Shown: piece after piece, positions 1 to 8,005 of the stretch
Numbering within the stretch: the first letter of the stretch is position 1
How the letters are laid out: the number at the start of each line of letters is the position of its first letter
Assembly: GCA_946480015.1 (NCBI GenBank)
Contig: CAMLIL010000008.1
Span: 1 to 64,000, forward strand
DNA: 64,000 nt
Source of the DNA: an uncultured Oxalobacteraceae bacterium
Lineage (GTDB): Bacteria; Pseudomonadota; Gammaproteobacteria; Burkholderiales; Burkholderiaceae
Reading direction: 5' to 3'
The notes under the pieces: model-generated
Database searches by the model: none
What the model was told of the DNA's origin: nothing
Seen by the model: only the letters and a program-made list of their open reading frames with translations
Program-made: the position numbers and the translations under genes

Positions 1-50
1 CTGGCGTCAGGACCTAAACCTGGTGCGTCTACCAATTTCGCCATCCTCGC
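1..50 (-). tRNA. tRNA-Leu (anticodon UAG), 5' part only
   Basis: The reverse complement reads as the 5' portion of a class II leucine tRNA: acceptor strand GCGAGGA, D-arm with AAATTGGTAGACGC, and anticodon arm CCAGG-TTTAGGT-CCTG. The anticodon TAG lies at positions 14-16. The mature 5' end is at position 50. The variable arm, T arm and CCA end lie beyond the left edge of the window. The tRNA would decode CUA and other CUN codons. Confidence 0.93.
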
Positions 51-173
51 GGGATGGTACCCAGCCTGTCAGCCATGGCCGGACACCTCATACGGGGACC
101 TCGGAAAACCTCAGCGCGGCGAAACTTTCGCCCTGCCGCTCGCTACGGTTTTGCGCGGCCCCTACCGTCTCTC

Positions 174-211
174 AAATAACAAAGGGCGCCCGCGATGACA
201 ACCGGCGCCCT
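174..211 (-). terminator. Possible rho-independent terminator, minus strand
   Basis: An 8-base-pair GC-rich stem (positions 183-190 paired with 204-211, loop of 13) is followed on the minus strand by the T-rich tract TTTGTTATTTG. No recognisable minus-strand gene lies between 212 and the MATE start, so whatever it would terminate is unknown. The other direction has no T-run. The rest of 51-348 holds further small hairpins but no convincing gene. Confidence 0.4.
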
Positions 212-284
212 GCACTGCCTCTGTTAGGGGCTACAACATCAACCCGGTATTTTACTGGAAATTCTGTCACTAGCGGGCGCTTTT

Positions 285-311
285 TTGAAACGAACTCAGC
301 CGGAGTATAAT
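285..311 (+). promoter_or_regulatory. Putative sigma-70 promoter for the MATE gene
   Basis: A perfect -10 hexamer TATAAT at 306-311 is preceded by TTGAAA at 285-290 (15-base spacer; TTTTGA at 283-288 would give 17). It lies 37 bases upstream of the MATE start codon. Confidence 0.5.
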
Positions 312-348
312 TTGGCATCGCTTCCAAATTCCACAGAATTCCCCCTGC

Positions 349-1731
349 ATGTCATCCCAAAACAGCAAGAAACTGCGCCGGCTCGGTCTGTTCGCAGTCA
401 CCTGGCCTATTTTCATCGAACAGCTTTCGCATATCCTTCCCGGCATTGTCGACACCTTCATGGTCAGCCATCTGGGCGATAACGCCGTGGCCGGCCTGGC
501 GGTGGCCAACCAGATCGTCAGCTTCTGCATTATCGTGTTTTCCTTCGTCGGCGTCGGCAGTTCCGTGGTGCTGACCCATTATCTGGGCGCGGGCGACCGG
601 GCCGGCGCCGACCGCGTCGCCGCCACCGCCATCGGCATCAACTTTTGGTTGGGTGTGGCCATCAGTGCCGGCGTCGCTGTCGGTTCCGAGCAACTGCTGC
701 GCCTGCTGCATTTGCCGCCGGAACTGTTGCCGTATGCCCGCCCGTTCCTGGCCCTGATGGGCGGCAGCCTGTTTCTGGAGTCGCTCAATATCGCCTTCGC
801 CGCGGTGTTGCGCGCCCATGGGCACACGCGCGAAGCCATGTTCATCGCCATCGGCATGAATGTGCTGAACCTGATTCTCAATACCCTGCTCATCTTCGGC
901 CTGTTCGGCTTTCCGAAAATGGGCGTGCTCGGCGCCGCCCTGTCGACCGTGATCAGCCGCACCCTCGCCTGCGTCGCGATTGCCTGGATGGTCAGGCGCC
1001 AGCTCAAGCTGCACCTGCATCCGGGCATGCTGTCGCGTTTTTGCCGCGATTCGATGGGACGCATCCTGCGCATCGGCATCCCGGCCGCCGGCGAAGGCCT
1101 GTGCTGGCATACCAGTTTCATGGTCATTACGTACTTCGTCGGCCAGATGGGCGTGGCGTCGCTGGCCACCTTCTCGTATGCCATGCAGCTGTCGATGATC
1201 ATGATGATGCTGGGCATATCGATCGGCATCGGCACCGAAATCATGATCGGCCATATGATCGGCGCCGGCGAATTCGACCAGGCTTACCGCCAATTGCTGC
1301 GCAGCCTGCGGGTCGGCCTGGGCGTGACGATCATCTCGACCTTGATCGTGGTGCTGCTGGCGCCGTGGCTGTTCGGCATGTTCACCGATAACGCGGCGAT
1401 TGTGAGCGGCGGTGCGGTGCTGCTGCGCATGAGTCTCCTGCTGGAGCCGGGACGCACCTTCAATCTGGTGGTGATCAATTCGCTGCGGGCGACCGGGGAC
1501 GCGCGTTTCCCCGTGATGATGGGGGCGTTTTCGATGTGGGGTGTGGCGGTGCCGCTGGCCTGGCTGCTGGGGCTGCACCTGAACTGGGGCTTGATCGGCG
1601 TGTGGATCGCATTTACCGCCGATGAATGGGTGCGCGGCCTGACCATGTATGCGCGCTGGAAAAGCCGGGTGTGGGAGAAACATGCGCGTGCGGTGCATGC
1701 GCATGTTTCCGCCCCGGCCGCCCTCGCCTAG
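349..1731 (+). CDS. MATE family efflux transporter (NorM/DinF-like)
   Basis: A 460-residue inner-membrane protein with about twelve hydrophobic helices in two similar halves. The N-terminal half carries family-typical text such as LPGIVDTFMVSHLGDNAVAG and the C-terminal half RATGDARFPVMMG. MATE proteins export cationic drugs or metabolites in exchange for sodium ions or protons; the substrate here cannot be read from sequence. The start ATG matches the family N-terminus, although no strong ribosome-binding site precedes it. It has its own promoter and ends 17 bases from the convergent RND permease. Confidence is high for family, low for substrate. Confidence 0.93.
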   Translation: MSSQNSKKLRRLGLFAVTWPIFIEQLSHILPGIVDTFMVSHLGDNAVAGLAVANQIVSFCIIVFSFVGVGSSVVLTHYLGAGDRAGADRVAATAIGINFWLGVAISAGVAVGSEQLLRLLHLPPELLPYARPFLALMGGSLFLESLNIAFAAVLRAHGHTREAMFIAIGMNVLNLILNTLLIFGLFGFPKMGVLGAALSTVISRTLACVAIAWMVRRQLKLHLHPGMLSRFCRDSMGRILRIGIPAAGEGLCWHTSFMVITYFVGQMGVASLATFSYAMQLSMIMMMLGISIGIGTEIMIGHMIGAGEFDQAYRQLLRSLRVGLGVTIISTLIVVLLAPWLFGMFTDNAAIVSGGAVLLRMSLLLEPGRTFNLVVINSLRATGDARFPVMMGAFSMWGVAVPLAWLLGLHLNWGLIGVWIAFTADEWVRGLTMYARWKSRVWEKHARAVHAHVSAPAALA

Positions 1732-1748
1732 GCGGGGACTGACGGCGA

Positions 1749-4700
1749 TTACGCCGGTTCGGCGACAACCACCGCTTTTGCGCGTTCCACCTCGGGCCGC
1801 TTGACGCGGAACCAGGCTGCATACAGCGCCGGCAGGAACAGCAAGGTCAAGGCCGTCGCCACCACCAGGCCGCCCATGATGGCCACCGCCATCGGCCCCC
1901 AGAATACCGAGCGCGACAGCGGAATCATGGCCAGCGCGGCGGCGGCGGCCGTCAGCACGATCGGACGGCAGCGCCGCACCGCCGACTCGACCACCGCATC
2001 CCACGCCGGCACGCCGTTGGCAATATCGTGCTCGATCTGGTCCACCAGAATCACCGAGTTTCGAATGATCATGCCAAACAGCGCAATCACGCCCAGATTG
2101 GCCACGAACCCGAACGGCCGATTCAGGATCAGCAGCGCCATGGCCGCGCCGGCCACGCCCAGCGGACCGGTCAAAAATACCATCACCGCCCGCGAGAAGC
2201 TGTGCAGCTGCAGCATCAGCAAGGTGAACACGATGAACAGCACCAGCGGCACATTGGCGCTGATCGATGCCTCGGCCTTCTTGCTGTCGGCTTCTGCGCC
2301 GGCCAAGGCGATGGTGTAGCCCGGCGGCAGCGAGGCGCGCAAATCGCCCAGCTTGGCGCTGATCTGGCCCGACACGGTCGGTCCCTGAATGCCATCGGCC
2401 ACATCCGACTGGGCGGTGATGGCCCATTCGCGCCCCTCGCGCCACACCACGCCCGGCTCCCACACAAAATGGGCGCGGGCGATCTGGCCGACCGTGACCG
2501 GCTTGCCCGAGGCGGTTGGCAGATTGGTGTCGTTCAACACCGAAATGGTGGCGCGCTCCTCCACCGGCTGGCGCACCACGATATCGATCAGCTTGTTATC
2601 TTCGCGGAACTGGCCGATGCGCGTACCGGACAAGATGGTGTTAGCGGCGCGCATCACGGTTTGCGTCGTGATGCCCAAAGCACGCAGCTTGTCCTGGTCG
2701 AGCTCCAGGCGCAAGACCTTGACCGACTCGTTCCAGTTGTCGTTGACGCCGACCGTATTCGGATTGGCGCGCATGATGTCCTTGACCTTGTCGGCATAGT
2801 CCCGCACGACGGCGATATCCGGCCCCTGCACGCGGAACTGGACCGGATACGGTACCGGCGGCCCGTTCGGCAGCAGCTTGACGCGGCCGCGCACCTCAGG
2901 GAAATCATGCTTGAAGATATCCACGATCTTCAGGCGCAGCCTGTCGCGGCTCTTGATATCCTTGGCCAGCACGACGATCTGCGACACGTTCGTTTGCGGG
3001 AAGATTTGATCGAGCGGCAAATAGAAGCGCGGGCTGCCGGTGCCGACATAGCTCGTCACGCTTTCAATATCGGACTCCTTCTGCATATACGCTTCGAACT
3101 TCTTGACCTGCTTCTCGTTGGCGGCGAACGAGGTGCCTTCCGGCGTCCACATTTCGACCATCAGTTCGGGCCGGCTTGAATCCGGGAAGAACTGCTTTTC
3201 GATGAATTTGAAGCCGAAGATGCCCAGCCCCACGATGGCCAGGGTCAGCGCAATGGTGGTCTTGCGCTTGTCGACGCACCAGTTCACCACGCGCCGGAAC
3301 TTCTGGTATCCGGGCGTATCGAACAGTTCATGATGGCCGTCCGCGCCCGCGTGCGGCTTCACCTTCAGGATCAAAAAGCCGATATAGGGGGTAAACACCA
3401 CCGCCACAAACCACGAAATAATCAGCGCCAGCGCATTCACGGAGAACATCGAGAAGGTGTATTCACCCGCCGCCGACTTGGCCAGGCCGATCGGCAGGAA
3501 GCCGGCCGCCGTGATCAAGGTCCCGGTCAGCATTGGCATCGCGGTCGAGGTGTAGGCGAAGGTGGCCGCTTCAAAGCGCGACATGCCCTCCTCCATCTTG
3601 CGCACCATCATTTCGACGGCAATGATGGCGTCGTCGACCAGCAAGCCCAGCGCAATGATCAGCGCACCCAGGGATATCTTGTGCAGGTCGATGCTGAAAA
3701 TGCTCATGAACAAGAAAGTGATCGCCAGCACGAGCGGAATCGTCAGGGCCACCACCAGACCGGGGCGCGCGTCGACGCGCAGCGGCTTGGTATGCAGGCC
3801 CAGCGCCACGAAGCTGACGATCAGCACAATGGCGATCGCCTCGACCAGCGTGTGCACAAACTCGCTGACCGACGCGGTGACCGCGCGCGGCTGGTCCGAC
3901 ACGCGCTGCAGCTCGATGCCCACCGGCAGCTTGGCGCGGATCTCGGCCACGCGGGCATCCAGGCCCTTGCCCATCTCGATGATATTGCCGCCCTTCTCCA
4001 TCGACACGCCCAGACCGATGACCTCCTTGCCGTTAAAGCGCATCTTGTCGCTGGGCGGGTCCTGGTATTCGCGCTTGATGGTGGCGAAGTCGCCGAGCCG
4101 GAAGGTGGTGTTGTTGGCCCGCAGTTCCAGGTTTTCCAGGTCCTTGACCGTCATCAGGGCGCCGGTCACGCGCACTTGCAGATCGTCGGTCGGCGTAACC
4201 AGCACGCCGGTCGACTCCACCGTATTCTGGGTGGCGATCTGGTTGGCGATCGTCTCGAACGGCACACCCAGCTGGGCGAATTTCTTGTGCGAGAACTCGA
4301 TGTTGATTTTCTCGTCCTGCACGCCAAACTGGTCGACCTTGGAAACCAAAGGCACACGCAGCAATTGCTGGCGCACGAAGTCGGCGTAATCCTTCACTTC
4401 GGCATAGCTGAATCCATCGCCCGACAACGCGAAGATCGAGCCGAAGGTGTCGCCGAATTCGTCGTTGAAGAACGGGCCATTGACTCCGGGCGGCAGCGTG
4501 CCGCGGATGTCGCCGAGCTTCTTGCGCACCTGGTACCACGAAGCCGAGGTTTCGCGCGGCGGCGTCGATTCGCGCAGCTGCACGATGATGAGGGATTCGC
4601 CCGGCTTCGAATAGCTCTTGATGAGGTCGATGTACGGCGTTTCCTGAAGTTTTTTCTCCAGCTTGTCGGTGACCTGTTCCGCCATTTGCACGGCGGTGGC

Positions 4701-4868
4701 GCCCGGCCACACGGCACGCACGACCATGGCGCGGAAGGTGAAGGGCGGATCTTCGTCCTGCCCGAGATTCATATAACTGACAATACCGCCCAGCAGCAAT
4801 GCGACAATCAGGTAACGCGTTAATGGTATGTGTTCGAGTGCCCAGCGTGAAAGATTGAATCCCTTCAT
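1749..4868 (-). CDS. RND efflux pump permease (HAE-1/AcrB type)
   Basis: A 1039-residue proton-driven inner-membrane pump of the usual family length: one N-terminal helix, a periplasmic porter domain, helices, a second porter domain, and more helices. The fourth-helix proton-relay aspartates are present in GLLVDDAIIAVEMM. In the tenth-helix position, where AcrB has its relay lysine (SAKNAIL), this protein has arginine (IIRNSVILV). The N-terminal text LGQDEDPPFTFR marks a subfamily distinct from AcrB itself. Its ATG overlaps the adaptor stop codon (ATGA), so the two are translationally coupled. No outer-membrane channel gene is present; a TolC-like protein from elsewhere would complete the pump. 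Confidence 0.95.
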   Translation of the reverse strand: MKGFNLSRWALEHIPLTRYLIVALLLGGIVSYMNLGQDEDPPFTFRAMVVRAVWPGATAVQMAEQVTDKLEKKLQETPYIDLIKSYSKPGESLIIVQLRESTPPRETSASWYQVRKKLGDIRGTLPPGVNGPFFNDEFGDTFGSIFALSGDGFSYAEVKDYADFVRQQLLRVPLVSKVDQFGVQDEKINIEFSHKKFAQLGVPFETIANQIATQNTVESTGVLVTPTDDLQVRVTGALMTVKDLENLELRANNTTFRLGDFATIKREYQDPPSDKMRFNGKEVIGLGVSMEKGGNIIEMGKGLDARVAEIRAKLPVGIELQRVSDQPRAVTASVSEFVHTLVEAIAIVLIVSFVALGLHTKPLRVDARPGLVVALTIPLVLAITFLFMSIFSIDLHKISLGALIIALGLLVDDAIIAVEMMVRKMEEGMSRFEAATFAYTSTAMPMLTGTLITAAGFLPIGLAKSAAGEYTFSMFSVNALALIISWFVAVVFTPYIGFLILKVKPHAGADGHHELFDTPGYQKFRRVVNWCVDKRKTTIALTLAIVGLGIFGFKFIEKQFFPDSSRPELMVEMWTPEGTSFAANEKQVKKFEAYMQKESDIESVTSYVGTGSPRFYLPLDQIFPQTNVSQIVVLAKDIKSRDRLRLKIVDIFKHDFPEVRGRVKLLPNGPPVPYPVQFRVQGPDIAVVRDYADKVKDIMRANPNTVGVNDNWNESVKVLRLELDQDKLRALGITTQTVMRAANTILSGTRIGQFREDNKLIDIVVRQPVEERATISVLNDTNLPTASGKPVTVGQIARAHFVWEPGVVWREGREWAITAQSDVADGIQGPTVSGQISAKLGDLRASLPPGYTIALAGAEADSKKAEASISANVPLVLFIVFTLLMLQLHSFSRAVMVFLTGPLGVAGAAMALLILNRPFGFVANLGVIALFGMIIRNSVILVDQIEHDIANGVPAWDAVVESAVRRCRPIVLTAAAAALAMIPLSRSVFWGPMAVAIMGGLVVATALTLLFLPALYAAWFRVKRPEVERAKAVVVAEPA

Positions 4869-6010
4869 TTGGCAACCTCACGGCCGCCGGCCGCAGCGAC
4901 GGTAGGGGTCGGCGCCGCCGCCGGGTTTTCCGGCGCCAGCAGCGTCACTTTCTGTCCCGCCTTGAGGAGGTTGACACCGGCCGTGACCACGGTCTGGCCC
5001 GGCGTGATGCCCCCGCCCACCAGGATCTCGTTGCCGGCCGCGCCAGTCACCTGCACCGGCACCAGACGCACGGCGCCCTTCTCCACCACCCACACCGAAG
5101 TGGCGTTCCTTTCGTGATGCAGCGCGGTCAATGGCACGCGGATCTGCGCCACCGGCGTGGTGGACGAGAATTGCACCAGCGCCGTCATGCCCAGCTTGAC
5201 GTCGGGCGCGCTGTCGGGAATCGACACCTTGGCCGTATAGGTACGGGTGGCCGGATCGGCGATCGGCGACACTTCGCGCACCTTGCCGGGAATGCTCACA
5301 TCGGGGCGGGCCCAGGTGCGCACCGTCACGTCGCTCAGCTTGCGCAGCGATTCGACCTTATCTTCCGGCAAGCCGATCACGATCTCCTTGTCGCCCGCCT
5401 TGGCCACGTTGACCACGGGCGTGCCCGGCGCGACCACCTGGCCGACGTCGGCGTTCACCGCCGTCACGACCCCGTCCACGTCGGCCACCAGAGCCGCGTA
5501 ATTGGCCTGGTTGGACTGGCCGAAGTAGGCGGCCTGGGCGGCGTCGACGTTGGCCTGCGCCGCATTCCACGCCGCCATTTTCTCGTCCAGCACCGCCTGG
5601 CTGACGAAATTCTTGATGCGCAATTCCTGATAGCGCTTCAGTTCCGCCTTGGCCAGGTCGCGCGTGGTTTCGACCGCGCGCAGCGACGCTTTGGACTGCG
5701 CCTGCGACAGCTTCAAATCCTGCGGGTCCAGGCGCATCAGCACCTGGCCGCGCTTGACGACGGTGCCGGGATCGACCAGCCGAGCGGCAATCTTGCCGCC
5801 AACGCGAAAGCCCAGGCGCGATTCGACCCGGGCCTTGACTTCACCGGAAAACTCGGCGTTCACGTCGACATTGCTGGCACTGACGACCAGCGCGCGCACC
5901 GGACGGATGTCCTCGACTTTGGGCGGCGTTTTGGAGCAGGCGGCCAGCACTGCGGACAGCGACAGCAGCAGCGCCACCTGGATGGCGCGGGGGGAATGAG
6001 GGGCGAACAC
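4865..6010 (-). CDS. RND efflux periplasmic adaptor lipoprotein (MFP)
   Basis: This is the membrane fusion protein linking the RND permease to an outer-membrane channel. I chose the GTG at 6010 because AAAGGA lies a few bases upstream and it places a lipoprotein signal at the N-terminus with lipobox LAAC (Cys25). A GTG at 6067 would add 19 unlikely residues. The order is barrel-sandwich/lipoyl-like half (VNAEFSGEVKARVESRLGFRVGGKI), alpha-helical hairpin (about residues 80-150), second lipoyl half, beta-barrel and membrane-proximal domain, ending in an Ala/Pro-rich tail. The length of 381 residues is normal. It is the first gene of the two-gene pump operon. Confidence 0.92.
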   Translation of the reverse strand: MFAPHSPRAIQVALLLSLSAVLAACSKTPPKVEDIRPVRALVVSASNVDVNAEFSGEVKARVESRLGFRVGGKIAARLVDPGTVVKRGQVLMRLDPQDLKLSQAQSKASLRAVETTRDLAKAELKRYQELRIKNFVSQAVLDEKMAAWNAAQANVDAAQAAYFGQSNQANYAALVADVDGVVTAVNADVGQVVAPGTPVVNVAKAGDKEIVIGLPEDKVESLRKLSDVTVRTWARPDVSIPGKVREVSPIADPATRTYTAKVSIPDSAPDVKLGMTALVQFSSTTPVAQIRVPLTALHHERNATSVWVVEKGAVRLVPVQVTGAAGNEILVGGGITPGQTVVTAGVNLLKAGQKVTLLAPENPAAAPTPTVAAAGGREVAK

Positions 6011-6099
6011 AGAGTTTTCCTTTACTATGCAAGAACGGGAGTCAGGCAATGTTTCCATTTTGAGCACTTCTGATGGTACTACCTGACGGCCCGGTGAGG

Positions 6100-6119
6100 C
6101 TAACTGACTTCTCGGTTAG
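6100..6119. promoter_or_regulatory. Inverted-repeat operator of the RND pump operon
   Basis: Two 8-base arms, CTAACTGA and TCGGTTAG, are inverted repeats with one mismatch around a 4-base centre. The dyad begins 2 bases downstream of the minus-strand -10 box, so it covers the transcription start. That is where TetR-type repressors of RND pumps bind. No tetR gene is adjacent, so the repressor is unidentified. Confidence 0.6.
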
Positions 6120-6121
6120 TA

Positions 6122-6149
6122 ATTATAATATCGCAAGATTCATTTGCAA
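6122..6149 (-). promoter_or_regulatory. Promoter of the RND pump operon
   Basis: On the minus strand the -35 box is TTGCAA (6144-6149), the spacer is 16 bases and the -10 box is TATAAT (6122-6127). A plus-strand TATAAT (6124-6129) overlaps it and could serve hpnC, but its -35 is poor. Confidence 0.65.
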
Positions 6150-6175
6150 ATGACTTCCGCGTCATTTATTTTTTC

Positions 6176-6985
6176 ATGCCTGTCGACCACTACGAAAACT
6201 TCCCCGTCGCGTCCTTCCTGCTGCCACGCCGCCTGGTGCCGGCGGTCGAAGCCATTTACGCCTTCGCCCGCAGCGCCGACGACCTGGCCGACGAAGGCGA
6301 TGCCAGCCCCGCCGAACGGCTTGACGCGCTCACGCGCTACGAAGCTGCCCTGACGGCCATTGAGCGGGGCGAGGCCCAGGCCGATCCGATCTTCGAGCGT
6401 TTGCGCGGTGTAATCGTTCAATACAACTTGCCGCTGCAACCGTTTTTCGACCTGCTCTCTGCGTTCAAACAAGATGTGACGACCAAGCGCTACGCGCAAT
6501 TCGGCCAGCTGCTCGACTATTGCCGGCGCTCGGCCAACCCGGTCGGGCTGCTGATGCTGACCTTGTACGGCGCCGCCGACGCCGAATCGGTCGCCCAGTC
6601 CGACGCGATCTGTTCGGCCCTGCAGATCATCAATTTCCTGCAGGATGTGGCGATCGACCGCGAAAAAGACCGCATTTACATTCCGATGACTGACCTGGAA
6701 CGCTTCGGCGTCCTGCCCGAACAACTGGACCGCGCCGACGCCGGCCCGGCCTGGCGTTCGCTGATGGCCTTCGAGGTCAAGCGGGCGCGCGCCATGATGC
6801 TGGACGGGGCCCCGCTGGCCAAACGCCTGCCGGGCCGGATCGGCTGGGAACTGCGCCTGGTGATCCAGGGCGGGCTGCGCATTCTCGAGCTGATCGAGAC
6901 GGCGGCATACGACGTGTTTCGCCACCGCCCCGTGCTGGCGGGCCACGACTGGCTGGTGATCGGCTGGCGCGCCCTGCGCATGTAA
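6176..6985 (+). CDS. hpnC: Squalene synthase HpnC (hydroxysqualene synthase)
   Basis: A trans-isoprenyl diphosphate synthase-fold protein of 269 residues. In the HpnCDE pathway it converts presqualene diphosphate to hydroxysqualene. The N-terminus VDHYENFPVASFLLPRRL is characteristic of HpnC. Both magnesium-binding aspartate motifs are visible: SADDLADEG near residue 36 and NFLQDVAIDREKDRIYIP near residue 150. It is followed by hpnD and hpnE in the canonical order. There is no obvious ribosome-binding site. The start was chosen by the conserved N-terminus. Confidence 0.95.
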   Translation: MPVDHYENFPVASFLLPRRLVPAVEAIYAFARSADDLADEGDASPAERLDALTRYEAALTAIERGEAQADPIFERLRGVIVQYNLPLQPFFDLLSAFKQDVTTKRYAQFGQLLDYCRRSANPVGLLMLTLYGAADAESVAQSDAICSALQIINFLQDVAIDREKDRIYIPMTDLERFGVLPEQLDRADAGPAWRSLMAFEVKRARAMMLDGAPLAKRLPGRIGWELRLVIQGGLRILELIETAAYDVFRHRPVLAGHDWLVIGWRALRM

Positions 6986-7087
6986 GAGGCCGTTTCAAAA
7001 TGGGCATGGCGTTGTTGCAGCTCCTTGCCGTGCAGGCGCACTGTCTGCGTCGCTGCGCCTGGCCATGCCCATTTTGGAGACCGCCTC
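6986..7087. repeat. Palindromic hairpin element between hpnC and hpnD
   Basis: Immediately after the hpnC stop codon, arms at 6986-7010 and 7062-7087 form a near-perfect inverted repeat. The inner 15 pairs are perfect (6996-7010 with 7062-7076) and the outer part matches with two mismatches and one bulge. A second perfect 8-pair stem (7033-7040 with 7054-7061) abuts the outer stem. There is no transposase and no clear target duplication. It resembles a MITE- or REP-type element and would form a large hairpin in the hpnCDE transcript. Confidence 0.75.
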
Positions 7088-7162
7088 CAAGCCAAACAAG
7101 CGCTGAGCTGCACGGCCATATAGAATAGCGGCTTTGCATCGCCCACCCTTGCATTTCTGACC

Positions 7163-7996
7163 ATGTCTCCCGACGAATACTGCCAAGAAAAAACCGTTCA
7201 GAGCGGCTCCAGTTTTTATTACAGCTTTCTGTTCCTGCCGCCGGAACGGCGCCGGGCCATTACCGCGCTATATGCCTTTTGCCGCGAAGTGGACGACACG
7301 GTGGACGAATGCACCGACCAGTCGATCGCCCGCATCAAGCTGGCGTGGTGGCGCAATGAGGTCAGCAATACCTACGCCGGCAAACCCGAGCATCCGGTCA
7401 TGAAAGCGCTGCAGCCGCATATCGCGCCGTATCAGCTGCAGCAACAGCATCTGCAAGCCATCATCGACGGCATGGAGATGGATCTCGACCAGACCCGCTA
7501 TCTCGATTATCCGGCGCTGCAGCGCTATTGCTGGCACGTGGCCAGCGTGGTCGGCATTCTGTCGGCCAGTATTTTCGGCTTCACCGATCCGAATACCCTG
7601 GTCTATGCCGAAAAACTCGGGCTGGCATTCCAGCTGACCAATATCATCCGCGATGTCGGCGAAGATGCGCGCAAGGGCCGTATTTATTTGCCCATCAATG
7701 AACTGCAGCAATTCAATGTCACCGCCGCCGACCTGCTCAATGCGCGTCACAGCGAGCGCTTCGAAAACCTGATGCGCTTTCAGGTCGAGCGCGCCAAGAC
7801 GATTTACGACGAAGCCTTTGCCCTGCTGCCGAAGCAGGACCGCCGCCCCCAGCGCCCAGGCCTGATGATGGCGGCCATTTACCGCACCGTGCTCGACGAA
7901 ATCGAACGCGACCGCTTCCAGGTCCTCAATCAGCGCATTTCACTGACGCCGCTGCGCAAGCTGTGGCTGGCGTGGAAAACCTATGTGCGTGGCTGA
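7163..7996 (+). CDS. hpnD: Presqualene diphosphate synthase HpnD
   Basis: This enzyme condenses two farnesyl diphosphates into presqualene diphosphate, the first step of the HpnCDE squalene route. It has 277 residues in the squalene/phytoene synthase fold. The two Asp-rich motifs are CREVDDTVDE near residue 46 and IIRDVGEDARKGRIYLP near residue 165. The text FYYSFLFLPPERRRAITALYAFCREVDD is typical of HpnD. It lies downstream of hpnC beyond the palindromic element and 9 bases before hpnE. Confidence 0.95.
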   Translation: MSPDEYCQEKTVQSGSSFYYSFLFLPPERRRAITALYAFCREVDDTVDECTDQSIARIKLAWWRNEVSNTYAGKPEHPVMKALQPHIAPYQLQQQHLQAIIDGMEMDLDQTRYLDYPALQRYCWHVASVVGILSASIFGFTDPNTLVYAEKLGLAFQLTNIIRDVGEDARKGRIYLPINELQQFNVTAADLLNARHSERFENLMRFQVERAKTIYDEAFALLPKQDRRPQRPGLMMAAIYRTVLDEIERDRFQVLNQRISLTPLRKLWLAWKTYVRG

Positions 7997-8005
7997 TTTC
8001 GCGCC

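Noticed and set aside
352..2463. A 703-codon minus-strand frame across the MATE and RND genes
   Set aside because: The codons read as Gln/His/Asp-rich noise. Both real genes occupy other frames with diagnostic motifs.
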